A stretch of DNA of 5,824 bases from Promethearchaeota archaeon (GCA_014729315.1 WJKD01000554.1:1-5824); one strand, 5' to 3'; positions 1 to 5,738 are shown, counted from the first letter of the stretch. Made by a program: numbers and translations. Notes: generated by a model not told the origin, from the sequence alone.

Positions 1-192
1 ATTGTATACCGTTTGCGTGCTGACGAGGAAAAGCTCAGCGATCGCCTCGCAATCGGGATAATAATTGGTGCGATACGCTTGAAGGAGGGCAAGGTACCGT
101 CTGGCTTGCTTTAGAGACGATTCTTCTCGGACAAGTTCTTCTAACTCTTCCTTTTCTAAGTGGGGGACGACTTTCACAGGTAACATATGCAT
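1..192 (-). CDS. IS630-type transposase, N-terminal fragment (runs off window)
   Basis: The 64 visible codons begin MHMLPVKVVPHLEKEELEEL and continue through a charged helix to a helix-turn-helix (about residues 33-64, ALLQAYRTNYYPDCEAIAEL followed by FLVSTQTVYN). This order of LPVKVV-type start, EELEELV helix and an 'IAELF-VS-TVY' helix-turn-helix is what I know from the N-terminal DNA-binding part of IS630 transposases. The DDE catalytic domain would lie left of base 1 and cannot be seen, so I cannot tell whether the element is intact. Two in-frame ATGs are possible (192-190 and 186-184); I chose the first, and neither has a clear ribosome binding site. The first 180 bases contain about 91 G+C by hand count, far richer than the rest of the window, which suggests recent transfer. 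A free-standing helix-turn-helix regulator is the main alternative. Confidence 0.62.
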   Translation of the reverse strand, partial: MHMLPVKVVPHLEKEELEELVREESSLKQARRYLALLQAYRTNYYPDCEAIAELFLVSTQTVYN

Positions 193-392
193 CGTACCCC
201 AACTTTTATTAATTAAGGGGTGTGATATCTGGATAGATACGATCAAAAAATTTTATCGAAAAAGACTCTAAATGTACATTTTAATATCTTACTTATAAAT
301 TATAGGAATTGCGAAAGCAGTATCGATTGAATTTTCGATATTTTAGAGTTAGAATTAAACTTGAATCGAATGGTTTAACCCAACAGACAGAT

Positions 393-1565
393 TCAGAATA
401 AATATTCTGTATTTGTAAGTTGTTGTGGCTTTCCTCTTTTAATTACGAAATTATCTTCAAGATTTATCGCCCCCCAATGAGGAATGATGATTTTAGGTTC
501 GAGAGAGACAACCATATTTTCCTTGAGGATTGTATCATTATTAGGCAAAAAATAAGGTGGTTCGTCAAGTTCTAAACCAATACCATGACCTAATCCCTGA
601 TAATAATACCCATCTCCTTGAAAATATTTATCCAAATTCTCTTTTTCCAATAAGGTTTTCATTTTTTTGTAAATTATATTAACTGGATTTCCAGCTCGTA
701 AATAATCTTCGATTACACCCAAAAATGTATCTTTTAAAATTAGATAATTTTCCTTAAATTTTTCTGGTACAGTTCCCGCATGGAAAGTTCTTGCATGATC
801 AGCGTGATAACCTTCATAAATTATAGCAAAATCACAGACAACCATGTCACCGTCTTGAAATTTTCTGTCAGAATATCCATAGGGTATAGCGGGTGAGAAA
901 CCATTTCCTGATAAAATTGGAAAAGAGCTTGGAGTCCATAATCCATCGCCAGAAGTCAGGATGAACCAATTTCTCCCGAAAGCGTTATTTACATTACTAA
1001 AATGGACCGATTTATTTTTTATAGCTTCTTTCATTACTTCAGCAGCGATTTCGTGTTCTCTCAATCCAGGTTTTAAGATTCCAGCTAATTTTTCTTGCGT
1101 TTTCTGAGCAACTTCTCCAGCTTTCTTGTGTATCTCAATTTCTTTTTGATCCTTTATCATTCTTAGTTTTCTCAACTTCATTTCGACATTAAGGATTTCA
1201 GCTTGATTCAATAGCTTTTTATAGTACTGATAATAAGATGTTGGTAAAGAATCTAACTCCATGCCAATTTTAGGATGTTCTATATTTGGACTACAATTTA
1301 TTATGTGATCAGTAATTTGAGAAGTTTTTTTTAATTCTACAATGTCATTGACAATAGATTCTTTTTTGGCCCGAAAAAAATTTCTCCTCACGAATAATTT
1401 GGGGTCATCCTCAGCTTTTAACAATAGCGAACCATATTGTGCTGTTCCCGTCAACCAATATAAATTTTGTAAATTAGTCACGATCACATAATCTAAATTC
1501 TTCCGATCAATGAATTGTTTAACTTTTTTTATCCGGGATTCATAGTCAAAACCCATGGTTGTCAT
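393..1565 (-). CDS. M24 family metallopeptidase (Xaa-Pro peptidase type)
   Basis: This 390-residue protein has the two-domain plan of Xaa-Pro aminopeptidases and dipeptidases, which cleave peptide bonds next to proline and use two metal ions. Residues about 8-135 form the creatinase-like N-terminal domain (YESRIKKVKQFIDRKNLDYV, then NLYWLTG). Residues about 140-390 form the pita-bread catalytic domain. The five metal ligands are visible: D245 and D256 (DFAIIYEGYHAD, correct spacing of 11), H327 (GLGHGIGL), E356 (VVSLEP) and E370 (INLEDN). The second histidine of the usual GHGxGLxxHE motif is replaced by D334 (GLELDEPPY), and the usual SDxTRTF reads ADHARTF. There is no signal peptide, so it should be cytosolic. 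Exact specificity (prolidase, aminopeptidase P or another M24 hydrolase) cannot be decided from sequence. The first ATG is taken as start; M4 (1554-1556) is an equally possible start, and neither has a Shine-Dalgarno site. It is transcribed alone, divergently from the small acidic gene. Confidence 0.9.
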   Translation of the reverse strand: MTTMGFDYESRIKKVKQFIDRKNLDYVIVTNLQNLYWLTGTAQYGSLLLKAEDDPKLFVRRNFFRAKKESIVNDIVELKKTSQITDHIINCSPNIEHPKIGMELDSLPTSYYQYYKKLLNQAEILNVEMKLRKLRMIKDQKEIEIHKKAGEVAQKTQEKLAGILKPGLREHEIAAEVMKEAIKNKSVHFSNVNNAFGRNWFILTSGDGLWTPSSFPILSGNGFSPAIPYGYSDRKFQDGDMVVCDFAIIYEGYHADHARTFHAGTVPEKFKENYLILKDTFLGVIEDYLRAGNPVNIIYKKMKTLLEKENLDKYFQGDGYYYQGLGHGIGLELDEPPYFLPNNDTILKENMVVSLEPKIIIPHWGAINLEDNFVIKRGKPQQLTNTEYLF

Positions 1566-1614
1566 AACATAGAATTAAATCTGTCATTGTAAAAAAACTA
1601 CTAGTATCATTTCT

Positions 1615-1624
1615 GTTTAAAATT
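1615..1624 (-). promoter_or_regulatory. Candidate TATA box for the M24 peptidase gene
   Basis: Read on the minus strand this is AATTTTAAAC, a TATA-like sequence about 50 bases before the ATG at 1565. An archaeal start site 24-27 bases downstream would give a leader of roughly 25 bases. Another AT-rich box lies near 1660, so the assignment is weak. Confidence 0.3.
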
Positions 1625-1837
1625 AACAACATACTGATTTTTGTTCAATTATTTCTATAATATAAGTTACAACAGATTAGTTTTTTTCTAATTTAGATCT
1701 CAAAAGTTAAGACTATCTATTTAAAACTAGATCTTAAACATGGAAAGCAATAATTCAAAAAGCGAAATTTTTACCCTATTTTTTACTAACGAGCGCAACT
1801 TTACCTTGTAAGGTTCTTCGTTTTTGATATAGTAATG

Positions 1838-1846
1838 TTTAAATAT
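1838..1846 (+). promoter_or_regulatory. Candidate TATA box for the acidic mini-protein gene
   Basis: TTTAAATAT is a good match to an archaeal TATA box. Transcription would begin near 1868-1872 and leave a leader of about 50 bases before the ATG at 1920, with room for the ribosome binding site at 1903-1909. Its presence supports the small downstream reading frame being a real gene. Confidence 0.45.
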
Positions 1847-1902
1847 TTGATAATATAGTTATGAAAATTGAGAATTCATATTTTTAAAATAAAAAAAACA
1901 GT

Positions 1903-1909
1903 AGGAGAG
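1903..1909 (+). promoter_or_regulatory. Shine-Dalgarno-like site AGGAGAG
   Basis: AGGAGAG lies 10 bases before the ATG at 1920 and directly touches another ATG at 1910. The 1910 ATG is too close to be used efficiently and its frame stops after 13 codons, so the site points to 1920 as the start. It is the clearest ribosome binding site in the window; the larger genes lack one. Confidence 0.5.
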
Positions 1910-1919
1910 ATGTATAGAT

Positions 1920-2096
1920 ATGAAAATAACAGAAAATATTGGCCCAAATAAAGGAAAAAAAAGGAATAAGGAAGAAGACGAGGATTGGGACGAAGATGAA
2001 GACGAGGATTGGGACGATGAAGACGATGAAGACGATTGGAATGAAGACGAGGATTGGGACAATGACGAGGATTGGGATGATTTCGATGAATATTAA
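1920..2096 (+). CDS. Small highly acidic tryptophan-repeat protein (58 aa, function unknown)
   Basis: I do not recognise this protein. It has a short basic N-terminal part (residues 1-17, with KGKKRNK at 11-17) followed by an acidic tail in which 32 of residues 18-58 are Asp or Glu. The other tail residues are five tryptophans (W23, W31, W40, W46, W52), two Asn, one Phe and a terminal Tyr. The core unit is EDEDWD, repeated imperfectly. It has no membrane segment, signal peptide or cysteine, and should be disordered in the cytosol. The call rests on a TATA-like box (1838-1846), a Shine-Dalgarno-like site (1903-1909), an ATG and a TAA followed by a T8 tract. Its length falls below common gene-calling cut-offs. 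The near-identical DNA repeats indicate recent tandem expansion. Binding to a basic protein or to metal ions through the tail is only a guess. The serine-rich opposite-strand frame is a mirror of the repeat and not a gene. Confidence 0.62.
   Translation: MKITENIGPNKGKKRNKEEDEDWDEDEDEDWDDEDDEDDWNEDEDWDNDEDWDDFDEY
1974..2078 (+). repeat. Tandem imperfect 18-base repeat coding for EDEDWD units
   Basis: The 18-mer GAAGACGAGGATTGGGAC occurs exactly at 1974-1991, 1998-2015 and 2043-2060. A variant with three changes abuts at 2061-2078, and a more degenerate unit lies at about 2025-2042. All copies keep the reading frame of the acidic protein. Identity at the DNA level, including third codon positions, points to duplication by slippage or unequal crossing-over rather than slow convergence. 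Confidence 0.85.
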
Positions 2097-2164
2097 ACAA
2101 TAATAAGCGAAATAATGCAACTTTTGAGTTAGAATTGGCGCTTCTTTCTCATATTAAATATAAA

Positions 2165-2172
2165 TTTTTTTT
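2165..2172 (+). terminator. Oligo-T tract after the acidic mini-protein gene
   Basis: Eight consecutive T residues lie 69 bases after the TAA of the acidic gene and just before the convergent methyltransferase stop. Archaeal RNA polymerase can terminate at such tracts without a strong hairpin. No convincing stem precedes it. Confidence 0.35.
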
Positions 2173-2183
2173 GATTATTTTCG

Positions 2184-2723
2184 TCATTTCTTTCGATAAA
2201 TTTTTGTCAAAACTTTTTTACTGTGATAAATAGTATCCTCCAACTTTAGAAATGAATCAAAATTTAAGAGAGGGTACTTATAAGATATAAAAATAGTATC
2301 CTTTTTTGCGGTTTTAAATACGTGTTTCAAATATTTCTGCATCGTTGGCAAGCTAAAAATATATACGAAATTAAATTTTTCAAGAGATTGGTTAAAGAGA
2401 TCTCCATTTTTAATTTTAATTTTTTTATAATGTCGTTTTTTGTACTTCCGATTTTTTTTTAGCCAATTGATCTTGTCATTTGCCTCTTTAATTAAATTTT
2501 GGCTTATTTCCAATCCAACTGATTTTACTCCATATCTTAAAGCGCTATAAATCACAATTTTTCCATTTCCTGCCCCCAGATCAATCAATGTGTCGGCTCT
2601 TTTGTAAGCAAAATTGAATTTTTGCCTAAGCCTATAGAAGATCTCTCTTAAATGTTCCTCATCAGTCTCTAAAAATGGGAGCGTTAGTTGATAATCAATA
2701 CTAATGAAATCTCTAATCTTCAT
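2184..2723 (-). CDS. Class I SAM-dependent methyltransferase (aKMT/DOT1-like)
   Basis: The protein transfers a methyl group from S-adenosylmethionine to an unidentified substrate. From the ATG at 2723-2721 it has 179 residues; a TTG at 2747-2745 would add eight (NHLKQIY after the start). In the longer numbering, motif I is DLGAGNGK (56-63), the acidic end of the second strand is E80 (GLEIS), and NGD (114-116) is the next SAM-site loop. FVYIFSLPTMQKYL (127-140) stands where DNA or RNA amino-methyltransferases would have NPPY, and that motif is absent. A small Rossmann domain with no extra recognition domain, and a helical N-terminus before motif I, recall the archaeal lysine methyltransferase aKMT and the DOT1 fold. 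A protein substrate is therefore plausible but not shown. The stretch KKNRKYKKRHYKKIKIK (97-113) is strongly basic and could contact nucleic acid or an acidic partner. The gene converges on the acidic mini-protein gene and diverges from the nuclease gene. Confidence 0.75.
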   Translation of the reverse strand: MKIRDFISIDYQLTLPFLETDEEHLREIFYRLRQKFNFAYKRADTLIDLGAGNGKIVIYSALRYGVKSVGLEISQNLIKEANDKINWLKKNRKYKKRHYKKIKIKNGDLFNQSLEKFNFVYIFSLPTMQKYLKHVFKTAKKDTIFISYKYPLLNFDSFLKLEDTIYHSKKVLTKIYRKK

Positions 2724-2802
2724 ATAAATCTGTTTCAAATGGTTCAAAAGTTAATTTTCAGTAATTTTTCAAAATCACATCAAAATAAAGAATTTCTTTT
2801 GA

Positions 2803-2811
2803 ATATTTAAA
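2803..2811 (-). promoter_or_regulatory. Candidate TATA box for the methyltransferase gene
   Basis: The minus strand reads TTTAAATAT after an A-rich run, as expected for an archaeal TATA box. Transcription would start near 2780, about 57 bases before the ATG at 2723 and about 33 before the TTG at 2747, so it does not settle the start codon. Confidence 0.4.
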
Positions 2812-2875
2812 TTTTTTTTCTTGACATTCTTATTCTCTTGTAATCTTGGAATGTATCTAATATTCCTGTTATCAT

Positions 2876-2903
2876 ATCGCTATTAATCGTTTAGCGATTT
2901 TTT
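2876..2903 (+). terminator. Hairpin followed by T6 (terminator-like, or operator dyad)
   Basis: ATCGCTA (2876-2882) pairs perfectly with TAGCGAT (2892-2898) around a nine-base loop, and the T run reaches 2903. The form is that of an intrinsic terminator on the plus strand, yet no plus-strand gene ends here. It may end a short RNA, or the dyad may be a binding site between the two divergent promoters. The stem is short, so chance is not excluded. Confidence 0.35.
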
Positions 2904-2963
2904 ACATCTTTATAAATTCCTAAATTTTTCTAATGCGAACTTAGTCTGCCGAATAATAATATT

Positions 2964-2974
2964 TTTTAAAAATA
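2964..2974 (+). promoter_or_regulatory. Candidate TATA box for the nuclease gene
   Basis: TTTTAAAAATA lies about 65-75 bases before the ATG at 3039. Transcription starting near 2995 would leave a leader of roughly 44 bases. No Shine-Dalgarno site is visible in that leader. Confidence 0.35.
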
Positions 2975-3038
2975 ATTCGTATTTGAAGAGTAAATTGAAA
3001 TCACCAAGTGAAACAATTAATATTTCGAATTTACGATA

Positions 3039-3974
3039 ATGGTAAAAGCAAACAATTTCACACCAACCTCACAAAAATTACACTACATTGATCCCTACCA
3101 AACTGCTTACAAAAATACCCGAATCTCTTATCAATTTGGGCGAAAAGACGGTAAAAAAGCAGTGAGGTTTTTTTTTAAAGGAAAGCCAGTTACCACAAGG
3201 GTTAAAATTAAGAAATCTCAAGGTTCGTCTTTTGATATTCGAGCTTATGGAGGACAATACATTTATTCTGCTCAAATGCAGCGAGAAGAATGCCTTCAGG
3301 TAATTATAACGCGCCTTTTTGAAAAGCTAGGGTTTAACGTAGAAATCGAGCCAAAATTGGAGCAGTTTACACCCGATGTTTTGATAAAGAAAGCCCCTTA
3401 TCGGATCTATATTGAATTAAAAGCTTACCATAAACATAATTTATGTGGTGATCCCGAAATTGCTCAAGCTATGAAGTACTTTGAAATGGCTAGCAGAATA
3501 GAGGAGGAGAGTAAGGAACCAGCAAGCGCTAGAATGCCTCCGAGAGTAATCTTAATTACATCGGGAACGCTTATCGATAAGCATGAGAGTGTGTTTGCCC
3601 ATAAATCCCAAAATCACCTTAAATTTGTGAAAAAGTTCTACAAAAAATTTATTCTTCCAAGAAGATTAGTTAATTCAATGGATAAATTCATCGGGAAAAT
3701 GATGTATATTCACGCTCACAAGAAATTCAAGAAAAATGTAAAAATTGGATTAAGAAAGATGAATATAAAATTCCCCGAAGATTATCATAACTTTAATACC
3801 AAAGAATATATTTTAGACTTCTCAAACTATGATTTGCTTATATTAGATGCTCATCTTTTTTATAATTTACTAAACGACGAGAATTTAAAGCAGGAGGCGC
3901 ATTATTTTCGGTTGATAAGGCAAACGAGACTTGAAAAGCTTATTATTAATCCGGAAATTCTAAATCTTACATAG
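3039..3974 (+). CDS. PD-(D/E)XK nuclease-like protein, family not recognised
   Basis: I recognise no named family, but the middle of this 311-residue protein fits the PD-(D/E)XK nuclease core. A helix with acidic residues (E83/E84, EECLQVIITRLFEKLGFNVE) is followed by P112-D113 (TPDVLI) and E126-L-K128 (IYIELKAY), with exactly the D-(12)-ExK layout of this fold. Q143 in the next helix and a strand RVILITSG (169-176) also fit. Such proteins usually cut DNA with Mg2+ held by the D, E and K residues. Residues 1-75 are basic and strand-rich (KKAVRFFFKGKPVTTRVKIK) and may bind DNA. Residues 190-311 are also lysine-rich, ending in a strand DLLILDAHLFYNLL (264-277), and match nothing I know. No helicase, toxin partner or DNA methyltransferase is adjacent, so a restriction, repair or mobile-element role cannot be chosen. 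The only early ATG was taken as start. Base composition matches the neighbourhood. Confidence 0.7.
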   Translation: MVKANNFTPTSQKLHYIDPYQTAYKNTRISYQFGRKDGKKAVRFFFKGKPVTTRVKIKKSQGSSFDIRAYGGQYIYSAQMQREECLQVIITRLFEKLGFNVEIEPKLEQFTPDVLIKKAPYRIYIELKAYHKHNLCGDPEIAQAMKYFEMASRIEEESKEPASARMPPRVILITSGTLIDKHESVFAHKSQNHLKFVKKFYKKFILPRRLVNSMDKFIGKMMYIHAHKKFKKNVKIGLRKMNIKFPEDYHNFNTKEYILDFSNYDLLILDAHLFYNLLNDENLKQEAHYFRLIRQTRLEKLIINPEILNLT

Positions 3975-4014
3975 GAAGATGAATATTTTCTATCTTAATT
4001 TTCGAGAAGGCTTA

Positions 4015-4032
4015 AGAAAAAATCTTTTTTCT
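4015..4032. terminator. Symmetrical A6/T6 element, possible bidirectional terminator
   Basis: AGAAAAAA (4015-4022) and TTTTTTCT (4025-4032) are perfect inverted copies separated by TC. The two-base gap is too small for a good hairpin, but each strand presents a T6 run to the polymerase arriving from its own gene. It lies between the convergent nuclease stop (3974) and mutase stop (4037), 41 and 5 bases away. Confidence 0.45.
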
Positions 4033-4036
4033 AAAA

Positions 4037-5689
4037 TTATTCAAATTCAATAAGGGATTCCATATATTCTTCAGGTTTTTTATAACCTAAAAGATTTAAG
4101 ATGGTTGCTGCAATATTACCTAATTGAGGAGATTCGAGCTTTTGAGAAATTCGATATTCTCTATCGTAATTTGAATCTACAATAGCGAACATTACAGGAT
4201 TTAAAGTATGCGAAGTCTCCATTTCTTCCATTTCCTCTAAATTTCCGTGGTCTGCTGTGACAATAGTAATACCTTTTTTCTCGTTAACAAGCTTGACTAT
4301 TTCTTCGACACATTTATCCACCGTCTCCGCAGCAATCATTGCGGCTTTTTTACTTCCTGTGTGACCTACCATGTCTCCATTAGCGAAATTAACTCTTAAA
4401 AATTTATATTCTTCTCCATTGATTGCCTTCTTTAACCTGTCTAATACTTCGAAAGCCTTCATCTTTGGAAATTCTTTGATTTTTTCAGAAGGATCGGACT
4501 TGATTTCTATGTATTTTTCGTAATCTTCGCAAACATATCCTTCGTTATTTCCATTCCAGAAATAGGTAACGTGCCCGAATTTGTGAGTTTCTGCGATTGC
4601 GAATTGTTTAATTTTTTCAGCACATAAATAATTTGTGAGACAATTTTTAATTTCGGGGGGTTCAATAAAGTAATTGTTTGGAATGTCAGCCTCATCGTCG
4701 TATTTCAATAATCCGTAATAGAAGACTTCGGGGTTGCATTTTTTTTCAAACTCAGAAAAGTCTTCTTCGTCAAAAGCGCGGGAAATTTGAATCGCTCGGT
4801 CGCCTCTGAAATTAAAGAATAGAACGGCGTCACCATCCTCCATTTTACCAACGGGGTTGTCTTGATCGTCAACAATTACAAAGGCTGGAATATATTGGTC
4901 ACTTATATCACTATCCATTTTTCGTGCTTGGTGTATTGCGTCCAAAGCAGATTTAAAATATCCTTTAAAGCGAGATAATTGTTCTGGTATACCGCATACA
5001 TGAGCTTCCCAGCCTCTTCTTACTACATCCCAATCTGAATTATATCGATCCATAGTTACTCGCATCCTTCCCCCTCCAGAGGCTATGCTGTAATCGTATT
5101 GGGTTCCATCATTTATTTTTGCGAGTTCTTCTTCAAGTTGATTAATATATTTATCAGCTGATTGAGGAGGAACATCTCTTCCATCAAATAATGTATGAAT
5201 CCTTACTTTTTTAATATCTGATTCTTTTGCTCCGCGTAAAAGTCCTATTAAGTGGGATAAATGGCTATGGACATACCCATCTGAGAGAAGACCAATTAAA
5301 TGAAATGTCTTTTCGGTTTTTTTTAATTTACTCGTTAAATCGAGCCATTTTTGTGTTTTGAACAAATTTTTTGAAAGTATACTTTCTTTAGCTAAGAGAG
5401 CTCGTTGTTTTACTACCTGACCAGCACCCATTGCATTGTGTCCTACTTCGCTATTTCCCATCTCTTCGTTCGTAGGTAATCCCACTGCCGTTCCGTGAGC
5501 TTTCAACTCTGTATACAAGTTTAGATTAGGACACTCTCTTTGTAGTTTATCTATAAAAAGCGTATTCGCTAAATAGAATGCATTAGCGGTGTTTTTCTTT
5601 CCTAAACCTATTCCATCCATAATGACAAGTACGAGGGGACCTTTTCGACCGTTAAATTTATCTAATTTAGTTAATCTATAATTTTCCAC
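4037..5689 (-). CDS. gpmI: 2,3-bisphosphoglycerate-independent phosphoglycerate mutase (plant-type long form)
   Basis: The enzyme interconverts 3-phosphoglycerate and 2-phosphoglycerate in glycolysis and gluconeogenesis through a phosphoserine intermediate and two Mn2+ ions, in the cytosol. All expected metal and nucleophile residues are present: D25 (IMDGIG), S80 (the phosphorylated serine in GNSEVGH), D439 and H443 (NGDMVGHTG), D480-H481 (TADHGN) and H494 (SHTLNP). Substrate-site residues H141, R171-D172 or nearby, R208, R215, R295, R298 and K370 can also be placed. The phosphatase-like domain is split around the phosphotransferase domain (about residues 95-330), as in the family. At 550 residues it is longer than the usual bacterial form of about 510. 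The stretch GGGRMRVTMDRYNSDWDVV (205-223) follows the plant and trypanosomatid pattern rather than the bacterial GRYYAMDRD pattern. The start is GTG; an in-frame TGA upstream and no nearer ATG leave it as the only sensible choice. It is transcribed alone. Confidence 0.95.
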   Translation of the reverse strand: MENYRLTKLDKFNGRKGPLVLVIMDGIGLGKKNTANAFYLANTLFIDKLQRECPNLNLYTELKAHGTAVGLPTNEEMGNSEVGHNAMGAGQVVKQRALLAKESILSKNLFKTQKWLDLTSKLKKTEKTFHLIGLLSDGYVHSHLSHLIGLLRGAKESDIKKVRIHTLFDGRDVPPQSADKYINQLEEELAKINDGTQYDYSIASGGGRMRVTMDRYNSDWDVVRRGWEAHVCGIPEQLSRFKGYFKSALDAIHQARKMDSDISDQYIPAFVIVDDQDNPVGKMEDGDAVLFFNFRGDRAIQISRAFDEEDFSEFEKKCNPEVFYYGLLKYDDEADIPNNYFIEPPEIKNCLTNYLCAEKIKQFAIAETHKFGHVTYFWNGNNEGYVCEDYEKYIEIKSDPSEKIKEFPKMKAFEVLDRLKKAINGEEYKFLRVNFANGDMVGHTGSKKAAMIAAETVDKCVEEIVKLVNEKKGITIVTADHGNLEEMEEMETSHTLNPVMFAIVDSNYDREYRISQKLESPQLGNIAATILNLLGYKKPEEYMESLIEFE

Positions 5690-5723
5690 AGCAACCGAAC
5701 TCGAATATTCTAAAATTGAATAA

Positions 5724-5738
5724 TTTAATATATTTAAT
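5724..5738 (-). promoter_or_regulatory. Candidate TATA box for the phosphoglycerate mutase gene
   Basis: The minus strand reads ATTAAATATATTAAA here, 35-49 bases before the GTG start. A start site 25 bases on would lie near 5705, giving a leader of about 15 bases or less. That agrees with the lack of a Shine-Dalgarno site. Confidence 0.45.

Larger units (their letters stand above)
1566..1919. other. Divergent intergenic region between peptidase and acidic mini-protein genes
   Basis: This 354-base gap is AT-rich and carries the promoters of both flanking genes. I see TATA-like boxes pointing each way (around 1615-1624 for the minus strand and 1838-1846 for the plus strand). Two short ATG frames occur on the plus strand, of 23 codons (1740-1811) and 8 codons (1861-1887). 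They lack convincing translation signals and I do not call them genes. No tRNA, strong hairpin or longer repeat was seen. Confidence 0.5.
2724..3038. other. Divergent intergenic region between methyltransferase and nuclease genes
   Basis: This AT-rich gap of 315 bases (291 if the TTG start is used) contains TATA-like boxes facing both ways, at 2803-2811 and 2964-2974. Between them is a hairpin with a T-tract at 2876-2903. I see no tRNA-like structure and no reading frame worth calling. Confidence 0.5.

Noticed and set aside
321..344. Hairpin TATCGA/TCGATA followed by TTTT as terminator of the peptidase gene
   Set aside because: The T run is on the plus strand while the peptidase gene is read on the minus strand. 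The 6-base AT-rich stem is weak.
1740..1811. 23-codon plus-strand frame beginning MESNNSKSEIF
   Set aside because: It has an AT-rich upstream box but no ribosome binding site, no repeat or domain, and a length expected by chance.
1974..2078. CRISPR array
   Set aside because: Repeats are 18 bases with no unique spacers of constant length, stay in one reading frame, and there are no cas genes.
1859..2120. Three overlapping minus-strand frames, one of them almost pure serine, others rich in Pro/Arg or hydrophobic residues
   Set aside because: They are the reverse-strand readings of the repetitive GA-rich coding region of the acidic plus-strand gene and have no promoter or domain of their own.
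345..2137. Shared 11-mer GAGTTAGAATT near 345 and 2125
   Set aside because: Too short and AT-rich to separate from chance in a sequence of this composition.
3078..3275. 65-codon minus-strand frame
   Set aside because: It lies wholly inside the nuclease-like gene, opposite strand, with no recognisable domain or initiation signal.
2184..3974. Type II restriction-modification pair
   Set aside because: The methyltransferase has no NPPY-type catalytic motif and no DNA recognition domain, and the genes are divergent. The nuclease motif alone is not enough.
4507..4695. 62-codon minus-strand frame
   Set aside because: It is an alternative frame inside the strongly supported phosphoglycerate mutase gene.
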